A stretch of 47,142 bases of DNA from a bacterium. Its GTDB lineage: Bacteria; Patescibacteriota; Microgenomatia; UBA1406; GWC2-37-13. Below are positions 8,320 through 15,139 of this stretch, piece after piece. The translations under genes were made by a program, and so were the position numbers. The notes below the pieces were generated by a model. That model was not told the DNA's origin, did not search any database, and worked only from the letters and a program-made list of their open reading frames with translations. Numbering within the stretch: position 1 is the first letter of the stretch; every line of letters begins with the position of its first letter. Location: assembly GCA_030647255.1 (NCBI GenBank), contig JAUSJK010000073.1:1-47142 (forward strand). Direction: 5' to 3'.

Positions 8320-8500
8320 TTATCGAATTAAAATCGCCTTCGCTTAAGCTTCGTCGAATTAAAGACCACTACGCCAACGCTTGGTCGATCTAAACCCGAC
8401 TTCATCAAGATTACGTCGAGGTAAAGGCGGATTTATCTCGCCGTAGCCGAGCCTAATCCCGCCTTCATCTCGCTTGAGCGAGATTTTGGCGAGGTAAAGG
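8320..8500. repeat. Degenerate 31-bp tandem repeat next to tRNA-Ser
   Basis: The words TCGAATTAAA, TCGAATTAAA, TCGATCTAAA and TCGAGGTAAA begin at 8323, 8354, 8385 and 8416, exactly 31 bases apart. A more diverged unit (CCGAGCCTAA) begins at 8447, again 31 bases on. A last GCGAGGTAAAGG near 8489 abuts the tRNA 3' end. The rest of each unit is poorly conserved but GC-rich and holds short CTTC or CGCC words. A period of 31 rules out a simple coding repeat. No CRISPR-like repeat/spacer pattern is present. Confidence 0.65.
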
Positions 8501-8585
8501 CGGAGGGTACAGGATTTGAACCTGTGGACGTCTATTCAACGTCACGGCTTAGCAAGCCGCTGCATTACCACTCTGCCAACCCTCC
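8501..8585 (-). tRNA. tRNA-Ser (anticodon GCU)
   Basis: On the minus strand GGAGGGU pairs with ACCCUCC in the acceptor. The anticodon stem CGGCU/AGCCG closes a loop with GCU. A long variable arm (UGACGU...ACGUC) and a T loop UUCAAAU complete a class II serine tRNA reading AGC/AGU. The discriminator is G and CCA is not encoded. Confidence 0.93.
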
Positions 8586-8939
8586 ATATTTATAATTATA
8601 TCATGTGAGATAGAATTACACTTTTAACGCTCAACATTCTAAGGGCTCGTCCGTCCCGCTAAGCGGGACGGATACGGCCCTTTGTGCCGCATCCTCGAAT
8701 ATATAAATGATCAAGTTATTATCGGATGTGGCCTAAGGAAAAGAGAATAATCACAATAGCTATCTTTAAAAAGCAAAAAACGTGCGTGGATTTGTTCAAT
8801 AATAAAAAATATGTAGACCTATAAAATAGGTTTATGGGTATAGCGTAAAAAGTATACAATTATGGAAGTATGGATTGTGATAATAGTACAATAGTGAGTG
8901 TTATTTGAAGAGGATATCTACGATATCTATCAATATGAG
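8586..8939. other. Gene-free spacer with a strong hairpin
   Basis: This 354-base AT-rich spacer between tRNA-Ser and tRNA-Leu has no gene that I can support. Its clear feature is the hairpin at 8641-8683. A doubled GATATC word (about 8922-8936) lies just past the tRNA-Leu 3' end. Confidence 0.5.
8641..8683. terminator. Strong hairpin, possible terminator
   Basis: CCGTCCCGC and GCGGGACGG form a perfect nine-pair stem around TAA, and outer AAGGGC/GCCCTT extends it. T runs on either side are short, so it may terminate tRNA-Leu transcription or be a stand-alone palindromic repeat. Confidence 0.5.
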
Positions 8940-9026
8940 TGGTGCCGGAGATGGGAGTTGAACCCACACTCTTTTACAAGAACACGGCCCTGAACCGTGC
9001 GCGTCTGCCAGTTCCGCCACTCCGGC
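8940..9026 (-). tRNA. tRNA-Leu (anticodon CAG), CCA encoded
   Basis: On the minus strand GCCGGAG pairs with CUCCGGC. The anticodon stem CACGG/CCGUG closes loop UUCAGGG, giving CAG (reads CUG). The long variable arm and GGUUCAACUCC T arm fit a class II leucine tRNA. After discriminator A the genome reads CCA, unlike the other four tRNA genes here. Confidence 0.93.
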
Positions 9027-9118
9027 TAATGTTCTCCAATTATATAGTATTTCTTATCTGAGTGGATATTTAACTTCGTAGTGTGTATAATAATACATAT
9101 TAAATATGCATAATAGAT

Positions 9119-9862
9119 ATGCGACTACTAGGCGGGATTGACATAAAACAAGGACGTCCTTCATCTACGGTTTTGTGTGATTACGAAAGAATGCGACCCT
9201 ACGAATTTTCTGCTGGAGAATGGGCGGAGAGGCTCATGAGTAAAGGAGTAAGCGGTTTGCACATAGTAGACACTGATGGAGCAAGACGTGGAGGCTTTAA
9301 GAATATAAATAATGTACGAGAAATAAAAAAAAGAGTACCTCACGTATACTTGGAAGTAGGTGGAGGAATTAGAACCACAGAGCAAGCAGAGAGGTTATTT
9401 GACGAGGGAGTAGATAGAATATTTGTTGGAAGTATTGTATTTAAAGAACCGAATCTTTTTAGGCAACTTATTTATCGGTACGGCGAAAAAGTAATTGTTA
9501 TGATAGATGCACGAGGTGAAGAAGTTCAAACAGGAGCTTGGCAACAGCACACAGAAATTGATGTCTATCAGTATGCGCAGCAATTAATAGAATCGGGAGT
9601 AACGAGATTAACATATACAGATGCCCAGTTAGATGGTACAGGCAACGGGCCTAATCTAGGTGTATTAGAAAAATTAGTAACGAAGTTTAAATTACAAAAT
9701 AGAGAACCTCCTATTTCAATATTCAATGTTGGTGGTATTTCAACCTATCAGCATCTTATCGATCTTCAACAAATAGGAGTTGATGGTGCAATTTTGAATA
9801 AGTCTCTTCGTGAAGGAAAGTTAGATCCAAACAAAGCGTATGAAATATTAGCTCATCTTTGA
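9119..9862 (+). CDS. hisA: HisA-like ProFAR isomerase
   Basis: The 247-residue protein is a (beta/alpha)8 barrel of the HisA/HisF family. HisA opens the ribose ring of ProFAR in histidine synthesis. Visible motifs are GGIDIKQG (catalytic Asp at the end of strand 1), IVDTDGARRG, VGGGIRT, MIDARGEEVQTGAW, YTDAQLDGTGNGPN (second catalytic Asp) and NVGGIST. The TD...DGT.xGPN block is closer to HisA than HisF. No other histidine gene is in the window, so the enzyme may be a lone survivor with another role, such as a TrpF-type or PriA-like activity; this is inference. A CATAAT box is four bases before the ATG. Confidence 0.82.
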   Translation: MRLLGGIDIKQGRPSSTVLCDYERMRPYEFSAGEWAERLMSKGVSGLHIVDTDGARRGGFKNINNVREIKKRVPHVYLEVGGGIRTTEQAERLFDEGVDRIFVGSIVFKEPNLFRQLIYRYGEKVIVMIDARGEEVQTGAWQQHTEIDVYQYAQQLIESGVTRLTYTDAQLDGTGNGPNLGVLEKLVTKFKLQNREPPISIFNVGGISTYQHLIDLQQIGVDGAILNKSLREGKLDPNKAYEILAHL

Positions 9863-9911
9863 TAGCTCTTCTTTATTTCCGAGACGCAGGGGATACGGAA
9901 AGTAGAGGAGT

Positions 9912-9990
9912 AGGACTCGTCCTGAGCGGTTCGGTTTTACTCACCGTAAACGGGAGCCGAAGGACTCGTCCTGAGCGAAGCCGAAGGAGT
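9912..9990. repeat. Doubled palindromic repeat in the LCP gene end
   Basis: The 17-base word AGGACTCGTCCTGAGCG occurs at 9912-9928 and again at 9961-9977, each continuing into GGTTCGG or AAGCCGAAGG. The block supplies the last codons and the stop of the LCP gene on the minus strand. The reverse complement of 9913-9946 matches 41550-41583 inside another gene at 29 of 34 bases. Related CTTCGCTCAGGAC words sit within the large palindromic elements at 35 and 41 kb. Confidence 0.75.
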
Positions 9991-11142
9991 GGGTGTAATT
10001 CCTTCGATCAAATTGTGAAGACCCGTATGTACCGATGTCCATTTGTCTTGCCCTTCTTTGGAAACAAGAATGAACTGACCGTTGTCGGAGATATCAGACA
10101 TAAGAAAGTTATCGTCAGACAAGACGAGCATCGAAAGTATGTATTCTTTTATCTTCGTTGTCTCGGGTAAAAATTTCGTCATTTCAACTGTCGCAATATC
10201 TGTTCGAATATGATTCTGCAGTTCATCCATGAGAGGTATGATTTTGGTCACAAAGTTGAGCTGGAGCACTTTGTCTTTGACTGCTTGTAAAAAAAGCTGC
10301 TGGCGGGAAGCACGGTTGAAATCACCACCATCCTCAAGAGAGTGACGGGAACGAACGAACTTCAGTGCTGTTTCGCCGTCCATATGCATAGTGCCTTTAT
10401 TAAATATGAGTGTTTCATACCGGCAGGGGAATGCCGTCTGAGGTGACTGAGTGGCAATTTTTTCAAGCTCGGGCAAATCCGACTCTTGTTTTCCGCATAA
10501 GTCTCTTTCCTTTCCATCGACCGGATACTCGGAGTCCGTAAAAGTTTTCTCTATCTTGACATCAATCCCTCCTAAGATATCTATCGCTTTTTTGAATCCT
10601 TGAAAATCGACCGCCAAGTAGTTGTCTATGGGAAAACCGACTACTTGGGAGACGAGCGACTTTGTTCCATTTCCCGGTACTTTATCTTTAAAAGAGTCGA
10701 CATCGACGTCGGGAAAGTCATTCGGAAAAAGCTCGATTTGGTAGATACTGTTTATTTTGCTGTGAAAATTGTCACCCGATTTGGTGGGGAATTTGACCCA
10801 GGTATCGCGGGGAATAGAGATAAGGGCTGCCTTTTTCTTTTCGAGATCTATGTGAAGTACCATCATGGTATCAGTGAGATATGTTCCCTCATGTGTACTT
10901 CCGCCATAGCCCATGAGAAGAATCGTATAGGTGTGTTTTTCGGGGGGAGTGGGGGAGACTTTTGTGCCCGGGAAAAATTTGGGAGTTTGAATATGGGATA
11001 AAAACTGGACTCCTTTGACGAGAAATAGACCTATGAAGATAAAAATGGCCAGAAAACATATTTTGGCTATGATTTTTACCTTTTTGGATCCTTGAGACGG
11101 CCTTCTTTTTCGATGAATACTATTGATAGTTAATCGGGACAT
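9937..11142 (-). CDS. LytR-CpsA-Psr (LCP) family protein
   Basis: LCP enzymes transfer undecaprenyl-linked glycopolymers such as teichoic acid onto peptidoglycan outside the membrane. The 401-residue protein has a membrane anchor (about 25-47), a P-rich linker and an LCP domain with LLMGYGG, GTYLTDTMMVLHID, KKAALISIPRDTWV, KINSIYQ, FPIDNYLAVDFQGF, DILGGIDV and ALKFVRSRHS. The Asp and Arg residues that bind pyrophosphate are retained. The last residues (SASLRTSPSAPVYGE) are encoded by a dispersed repeat, which also provides the TAA stop. The TagA-like gene at 4.5 kb could make the polymer it transfers. Confidence 0.9.
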   Translation of the reverse strand: MSRLTINSIHRKRRPSQGSKKVKIIAKICFLAIFIFIGLFLVKGVQFLSHIQTPKFFPGTKVSPTPPEKHTYTILLMGYGGSTHEGTYLTDTMMVLHIDLEKKKAALISIPRDTWVKFPTKSGDNFHSKINSIYQIELFPNDFPDVDVDSFKDKVPGNGTKSLVSQVVGFPIDNYLAVDFQGFKKAIDILGGIDVKIEKTFTDSEYPVDGKERDLCGKQESDLPELEKIATQSPQTAFPCRYETLIFNKGTMHMDGETALKFVRSRHSLEDGGDFNRASRQQLFLQAVKDKVLQLNFVTKIIPLMDELQNHIRTDIATVEMTKFLPETTKIKEYILSMLVLSDDNFLMSDISDNGQFILVSKEGQDKWTSVHTGLHNLIEGITPTPSASLRTSPSAPVYGE

Positions 11143-11219
11143 ACTGGAAATTTATTCTATCAGGTTTTCATTCAATTCAATAGCGATGAAAAAAATATAT
11201 TAGGTATAATCTGTCACAT

Positions 11220-11387
11220 ATGGGAGTTGTCTTTGACGAAGAGTTTTTCCAGAAACTCAGGCTCTTTTTGGAAGAGTTGCAGGTGAAACTTATTGCGACC
11301 GCTCCGTCACTGGCTATCGTCATCTCCGCCCTCTTTGCATTTGTCATCCTGGCCCTCATTTTTATCTCCTCATTTCCGTTTTTTAGG
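11220..11387 (+). CDS. Possible small hydrophobic protein
   Basis: A 55-codon reading frame (MGVVFDEEFFQKLRLF...) has an acidic amphipathic start, then a hydrophobic stretch (SLAIVISALFAF), and ends at TAG. A TATAAT box lies nine bases before the ATG, as seen for other genes here. The tail after ALFAF (CHPGPHFYLL) looks less like a membrane protein, whereas a +1 shift would continue as a cleaner hydrophobic helix, so a frameshift or sequencing error is possible. No family was recognised. Confidence 0.35.
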
Positions 11388-11414
11388 TGATTTATGTTAT
11401 AATCCCAAAAAGGT

Positions 11415-11969
11415 ATGAAAATTCAAATCTTAAATTTGGAAGATGATCCCGATGGACGATCCACCCAAAAGTTAATTATTGAAAAAATCTTTGTGCCTAA
11501 ACTTTCTCAAAAAGATGAAGTATCAATAATTAATGGAGGTTACCTTACAGAGACAGAAAAACTCTTATCAGGGTGGATTCCTGAAGCACAGAATATATCT
11601 TTTATCGTCGCCGATGCTACATTAGATTGGGCCAAAGATTCGAGAGGAGACGGAGGTAATGGATTTTTAATTGTATCTAGAAGACTTCAAAAAATAGGAG
11701 AGGATGCCCTTACAAACAACAACCTAGATTTACTAAAAAGGCTAAAAGGTATTACTGTTTTTACAAACACCTCACAAGAAACAAATATAAATTTGAATTT
11801 TGCTCCCTATAGAGAACTCACAGAAACGTGTCAAAAATTGGGCATAATTCTTGTTGATAATCCTAGAAAAAGTTCTTTTGATTTGGTAGAGCTTATGTCT
11901 CAAGATATTGAAAGAAGAACTCTTGGAAGAGGAGAATCTCCATATGCACACCCCCAGACGAAGAAATAA
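11415..11969 (+). CDS. Hypothetical protein, receiver-like
   Basis: The 184-residue protein is soluble and not clearly assignable. Several blocks sit where a CheY-type receiver domain would place them: an acidic pair after strand 1 (ILNLEDDPDG), an Asp at the end of strand 3 (FIVADATLDW), a hydroxyl residue after strand 4 (GITVFTNTSQ) and NPRK after strand 5. No output domain or histidine kinase is nearby. The start is supported by TATAAT 11 bases upstream and an AAAAAGG stretch between. The receiver idea is a guess from pattern only. Confidence 0.5.
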   Translation: MKIQILNLEDDPDGRSTQKLIIEKIFVPKLSQKDEVSIINGGYLTETEKLLSGWIPEAQNISFIVADATLDWAKDSRGDGGNGFLIVSRRLQKIGEDALTNNNLDLLKRLKGITVFTNTSQETNINLNFAPYRELTETCQKLGIILVDNPRKSSFDLVELMSQDIERRTLGRGESPYAHPQTKK

Positions 11970-12077
11970 TAGATCGATGATTATAATCAAATTCCAGATC
12001 CTGAAATATAAGGCCTATTTTTTAACGTATTTAATACGACTAGAACTCCAAAGGCTTATGGTGGGGAATAAACCGAA

Positions 12078-12143
12078 CTATTTCATACTTCTCAATATCT
12101 TCTCCACCTCCCGATCATTTATGCAGCGATAGCTGCGATTATT
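12078..12143 (-). pseudogene. Fragment of the 13.1-kb metallopeptidase gene
   Basis: Read on the minus strand this piece gives YRCINDREVEKILRSMK and a stop, close to the C-terminus YHNINDREVEKILRGMIG of the peptidase encoded at 13108-13479. The alignment can be stretched by a few residues upstream (LLKNNRS against LLSHHGR) before the frame decays. It looks like the tail of a duplicated and lost gene copy; the 276-codon gene at 12229-13059 now lies between fragment and intact gene. Nothing else was seen in 11970-12228. Confidence 0.7.
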
Positions 12144-12228
12144 TTTCAGCAAGTTATCCTCTCCATTTTTTCTTTCAGGATTTTGTAAAAAGATTCTTCG
12201 ATAAATCTATTTCTTGGAGTAATGAAGG

Positions 12229-13059
12229 TCACTTACATAATGCTAAAAAAGAACTTACCCGTTGAGAAATGAGTGGAATAGGATCTCGATCAAGTTGTTG
12301 ATAAAGAGGCATGACTAAATAGTGGGCTAAACTCGTTTTTGCCATAGTTTGTTTCATGGCTACTTCCTCTCGAGATGACTGTTGATGTGAAAGAAACCAA
12401 TTGGCTGTATCTAACATGGCGACTTCTTTGTATAAAGGTTCCTTTTGAAATACTGTCCATTGAGATGGAGTCATAGGAATAATTGAACGTTGTATACCTA
12501 TTTTATGAATGCTATTTACTTTATAATCGTCTACGGACCGCTTGCCATATAATTCCTCTGTTTGATCGGCTAAAAATCGTATAAAAGAAACACTTCGTCT
12601 TGTTTCCAAAGTAATATTTGACAGTAACATATCTTCAAATAATTTTAATCGTAGATAGTAAGTATCATGAGATTCGACTCCAGAACGAGTGTGAAGATTA
12701 TCTATAACTAATGCTTTAATCGATTGATTTGTCCATAATTGCGACCTTTCAAGCATCTCTCGAATAACGAGACCCACAGTTTCTTCGTTTAAACCACAAG
12801 TCAGAACAAAATCTTTGAGAGACTGTAGATAACCGTTGAAATCCCAAGCTTGTCCGAAATGATGAGCTGAAGTAAGTTTCGTTTTTTCCAAAGTGTCTAT
12901 TATGTTCTCCATTACTGCCTGAAATGGTTGAGTTCCTGGAAGTCCTTGTATGTCAAGTTGGCGAAGTTCTGTATAAGATTGATGAAGAACATTTTTCCAA
13001 TCTTCAGCATATTCATCAAAGTCACCCCATGGTGAAGGACCAAAAAGTTCGCCTGTCAT
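12229..13059 (-). CDS. Hypothetical protein (276 aa)
   Basis: The product is soluble, mostly helical and not recognised. It has no signal peptide, membrane segment, zinc cluster or nucleotide-binding motif that I can see. Notable pieces are an N-terminal FGPSPWGDFDEYAEDW acidic/aromatic segment and a Gln-rich C-terminal part. A TATAAT box lies nine bases before the ATG. It sits between a peptidase fragment and the intact peptidase gene on the same strand, so it may have been inserted between duplicate copies. Confidence 0.6.
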   Translation of the reverse strand: MTGELFGPSPWGDFDEYAEDWKNVLHQSYTELRQLDIQGLPGTQPFQAVMENIIDTLEKTKLTSAHHFGQAWDFNGYLQSLKDFVLTCGLNEETVGLVIREMLERSQLWTNQSIKALVIDNLHTRSGVESHDTYYLRLKLFEDMLLSNITLETRRSVSFIRFLADQTEELYGKRSVDDYKVNSIHKIGIQRSIIPMTPSQWTVFQKEPLYKEVAMLDTANWFLSHQQSSREEVAMKQTMAKTSLAHYLVMPLYQQLDRDPIPLISQRVSSFLALCK

Positions 13060-13107
13060 ATTGGCTAAATTATACCTTAAACCATAAATCCGTCAGTTCC
13101 TTTCCAA

Positions 13108-13479
13108 TTATCCAATCATGCCTCTTAAAATCTTTTCCACCTCCCTGTCGTTGATATTATGGTAGCGGCCGTGGTGGGAGAGGAGAGCACCGGAGAATGT
13201 TTTGGGAATATGCATCAGTTCATGGATCAGCGTCTTTATTTTTTCACGGTCGTTTAGTTTATCAAACCTTTTCGCATTGACTTCGATGATGTAATTAGGT
13301 TTGATGCCGGCGACTTCATGGAAAAGCCGCGACATACCCCAGATACGGGCAATGGCCCGGGTTTTGGCGTCAAAACTGCGAATACAGTGTATACGGGCGG
13401 CGTCAATATGCGTAAACTCCAGTTTTCCAATGAGGATATCGATCTGTCTTTTTATTTCAGGAGCTAAAGCGTATTTCAT
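13108..13479 (-). CDS. Putative zinc metallopeptidase (HExxH)
   Basis: The 123-residue protein has an HELMHIP zinc-protease motif at about residues 88-94, preceded by a helix with KIKTLI, and an H-rich loop LLSHHGRYHN that could supply a third metal ligand. Size and layout resemble the small putative phage-type metallopeptidase family (SprT-like minimal gluzincins). Substrate is unknown. A second, decayed copy of its C-terminus is present at 12078-12143. TATAAT is 17 bases before the ATG. Confidence 0.75.
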   Translation of the reverse strand: MKYALAPEIKRQIDILIGKLEFTHIDAARIHCIRSFDAKTRAIARIWGMSRLFHEVAGIKPNYIIEVNAKRFDKLNDREKIKTLIHELMHIPKTFSGALLSHHGRYHNINDREVEKILRGMIG

Positions 13480-13602
13480 AGAGTAAAAATGAGCGTATTA
13501 TATGATAGCACAGATGTATCATGGGGAAAACAGGATGATGGATACGTTTTGCGATCGGAAAATAAGGCTGACCTGGTAAAATATAGAAAGCGTGACTTAT
13601 AT

Positions 13603-13674
13603 GCTCCTGTAGTTTAACGGATAGAATAAGGGCTTGCGGAGCCTTTGATGGCAGTTCAATTCTGCCCGGGAGCA
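13603..13674 (+). tRNA. tRNA-Arg (anticodon GCG)
   Basis: GCUCCUG pairs with CGGGAGC, the anticodon stem AGGGC/GCCUU closes loop UUGCGGA, and GGCAG/CUGCC forms the T stem around UUCAAUU. The anticodon GCG reads CGC and, by wobble, CGU. Most bacteria use ACG here, so GCG is somewhat unusual. The discriminator is A and CCA is not encoded. Confidence 0.85.
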
Positions 13675-13679
13675 CAAGG

Positions 13680-13718
13680 CACAATTCTGCGCCTTGCTTC
13701 GCCTAACCCAGAATTGTG
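13680..13718 (+). terminator. Hairpin after tRNA-Arg
   Basis: CACAATTCTG (13680-13689) and CAGAATTGTG (13709-13718) form a perfect ten-pair stem. AAGGC/GCCTT lies at the stem base and inside the loop. There is no T run, so it may be a processing or palindromic element rather than a classical terminator. Confidence 0.45.
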
Positions 13719-13754
13719 ACGAAGACAGGTATAGTCTTGTACCTGTCAAAGTTT

Positions 13755-14018
13755 ATGAAATTCTATTACGTCTACGTACTTAAAAGTCTTTCTTCCGAAT
13801 TTATATATATTGGTTTTACCGAAAACTTGAAACAGCGATTTAATGAACACAACTCCGGGAAATCAAAATCTACAAAACCATACGTACCTTATGACCTAAT
13901 CCATTATGAAGCGTATAGAAATATAAAAGATGCAAAAAGAAGGGAAGAATATTTGAAGAGCAATCGTGGAAAAACAACTTTAATAACTATGTTGAAAGAG
14001 TATTTTGGAGAAAATTGA
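13755..14018 (+). CDS. GIY-YIG domain protein
   Basis: The 87-residue protein is a single GIY-YIG nuclease domain: FYYVYVLKSLSSEFIYIGFTENL, R in LKQRFNEHNSG and E in RREEYLKSNRG. The ATG at 13755 is chosen because the motif starts right after it; an upstream in-frame ATG lies in the tRNA-linked hairpin. Its stop codon is followed directly, in the same frame, by the remnant of an HTH gene (14019-14102), so this gene seems to have replaced the front of that one. It is the second such gene in the window. Confidence 0.8.
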   Translation: MKFYYVYVLKSLSSEFIYIGFTENLKQRFNEHNSGKSKSTKPYVPYDLIHYEAYRNIKDAKRREEYLKSNRGKTTLITMLKEYFGEN

Positions 14019-14107
14019 ATTTATGACTTTAAAATTGCTCTGGAACTGAAGATGATCTATAATACATATGCCAAAGATATAAGGGGTATAGTTCAACGGT
14101 AGAACAT
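14019..14107 (+). pseudogene. Tail of a lost HTH gene plus tRNA 5' half
   Basis: Bases 14019-14102 read IYDFKIALELKMIYNTYAKD and on to a stop, clearly related to YYDYKIALELRFLYNIFART at the end of the intact HTH gene 14159-14848. As in the intact copy, the reading frame runs into a tRNA-like 5' half: AGGGGTATAGTTCAACGGTA from 14082, against AGGGGCGTAGTTCAACGGTA in tRNA-Trp. The tRNA-like part ends near 14107 with no matching anticodon arm. This is a decayed earlier copy of the gene-plus-tRNA unit. Confidence 0.75.
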
Positions 14108-14158
14108 AAAACTGCTTGAAATACATTTGTCCGAACGGTATTATAAGGTTATAGTACT

Positions 14159-14848
14159 ATGACATCTTCGTTTGGTTCTATCAAAATTGCGAGAGAGTTG
14201 AGAAGTAAAGGATACTCATATGTAGAAATTGCTAGGGAATGTCACATAGCTAAAAGCACTGCACATTCTTGGACTAAAAAGATTAAGCTTTCACTCATTA
14301 TTCAGAACCAACTGAAAGATAAGCTAAGAAAAGCAAGAGAAAAAGCTTTATTGGCAAATACTACTAAGCGCTTACACGTAAAAGAAGAACTTGTTCGTAA
14401 TTCGGAGAGTACTATTGATAAAATCACGCTCACAAAAGAAATAAAAAAGCTAGTATGTGCTATTTTTCTATGGACAGAAGGTGGAAAGCTTGTAGGAAGC
14501 CATGTTTCATTTATGAACTCAGATAGTTTAATGATCATGCTCTTCTTAAAGCTTTTTCGAGAAAGTTTTGATTTAGATGAAAAAAAGCTGAGAGCATTGG
14601 TTCATATCCATAGTTATCATAATGATATTGAAGTAAAGAAATATTGGTCTGAAGCAACCGCTATTCCACTAACCCAATTTACAAAAAGCTACAAAAAACC
14701 CAATACCCGCAAAAGAATAAGAGACAACTATCAAGGATGTATACGGATAAATTATTACGACTATAAAATTGCTTTAGAGCTTCGGTTCCTTTATAATATC
14801 TTTGCTCGAACTTTACTAAATAAGGGGCGTAGTTCAACGGTAGAATAG
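14159..14848 (+). CDS. HTH protein with homing-endonuclease-like region
   Basis: The 229-residue protein begins with a helix-turn-helix (about residues 8-44, LRSKGYSYVEIARECHIAKS then TAHSWTKKI). The C-terminal 120 residues (FLWTEGGKL, VSFMNSDSLMIMLFL, LVHIHSYHND, IPLTQFTKSYKK, GCIRINYYDYKIALEL) resemble a family of HTH proteins common in candidate phyla whose second half looks like a LAGLIDADG-type fold; that fold is my inference. The last nine codons and stop lie inside tRNA-Trp, a 26-base overlap on the same strand. A remnant of a relative with the same tRNA linkage lies just upstream. The association suggests a tRNA-linked mobile gene. Confidence 0.7.
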   Translation: MTSSFGSIKIARELRSKGYSYVEIARECHIAKSTAHSWTKKIKLSLIIQNQLKDKLRKAREKALLANTTKRLHVKEELVRNSESTIDKITLTKEIKKLVCAIFLWTEGGKLVGSHVSFMNSDSLMIMLFLKLFRESFDLDEKKLRALVHIHSYHNDIEVKKYWSEATAIPLTQFTKSYKKPNTRKRIRDNYQGCIRINYYDYKIALELRFLYNIFARTLLNKGRSSTVE

Positions 14849-14893
14849 AGCTCTCCAAAAGCTTTGATGGGGGTTCGATTCCCTCCGCCCTTG
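14823..14893 (+). tRNA. tRNA-Trp (anticodon CCA)
   Basis: AGGGGCG pairs with CGCCCUU (one G.U), GUUC/GAAU forms the D stem, GAGCU/AGCUU closes anticodon loop CUCCAAA, and GGGGG/CCCUC forms the T stem around UUCGAUU. The anticodon CCA reads UGG. The 3' CCA is not encoded. The upstream HTH gene ends inside the tRNA's D arm, so the tRNA may be processed from a shared transcript. Confidence 0.9.
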
Positions 14894-14988
14894 CACTAGA
14901 ATCCGTTTTCGAAGAATGAGGAATTACGGATTCTTGTGCCCTGCCGAAGTGAATATTTCGACTGCGTGGACGTAGACCACGAGTCGAA
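14893..14988. other. Two hairpins after tRNA-Trp
   Basis: GCACTAGAATCCG (14893-14905) pairs with CGGATTCTTGTGC (14927-14939) with one mismatch, starting at the tRNA's last base. A second hairpin follows: TTCGACT, a bulged G and CGTGG (14957-14969) pair with CCACGAGTCGAA (14977-14988). The remaining bases to 15139 contain no gene. The first hairpin is the counterpart of the one after tRNA-Arg and may end or process the transcript. Confidence 0.5.
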
Positions 14989-15139
14989 CATGAACGAAGG
15001 AGGGCTCGATAAGATCTAATGAAGAGTTAAGTCTTGAGGTAAGATATGGCGGGCTCTATAATATAGATCTCCATGACAATCTCTTTCACCTTAAAGGTGC
15101 AAGTACGGACTCTACTTCAACTTTTGTTATAATTTTGTA

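Noticed and set aside
8320-8500. CRISPR array
   Set aside because: The repeated word is only about ten bases, the units are degenerate, there are no distinct spacers between identical repeats, and no cas gene is in the window.
14082-14158. Complete second tRNA or intron-split tRNA
   Set aside because: The 5' half matches tRNA-Trp but there is no anticodon stem, T arm or 3' acceptor strand nearby, and no group I intron core motif in the following bases.
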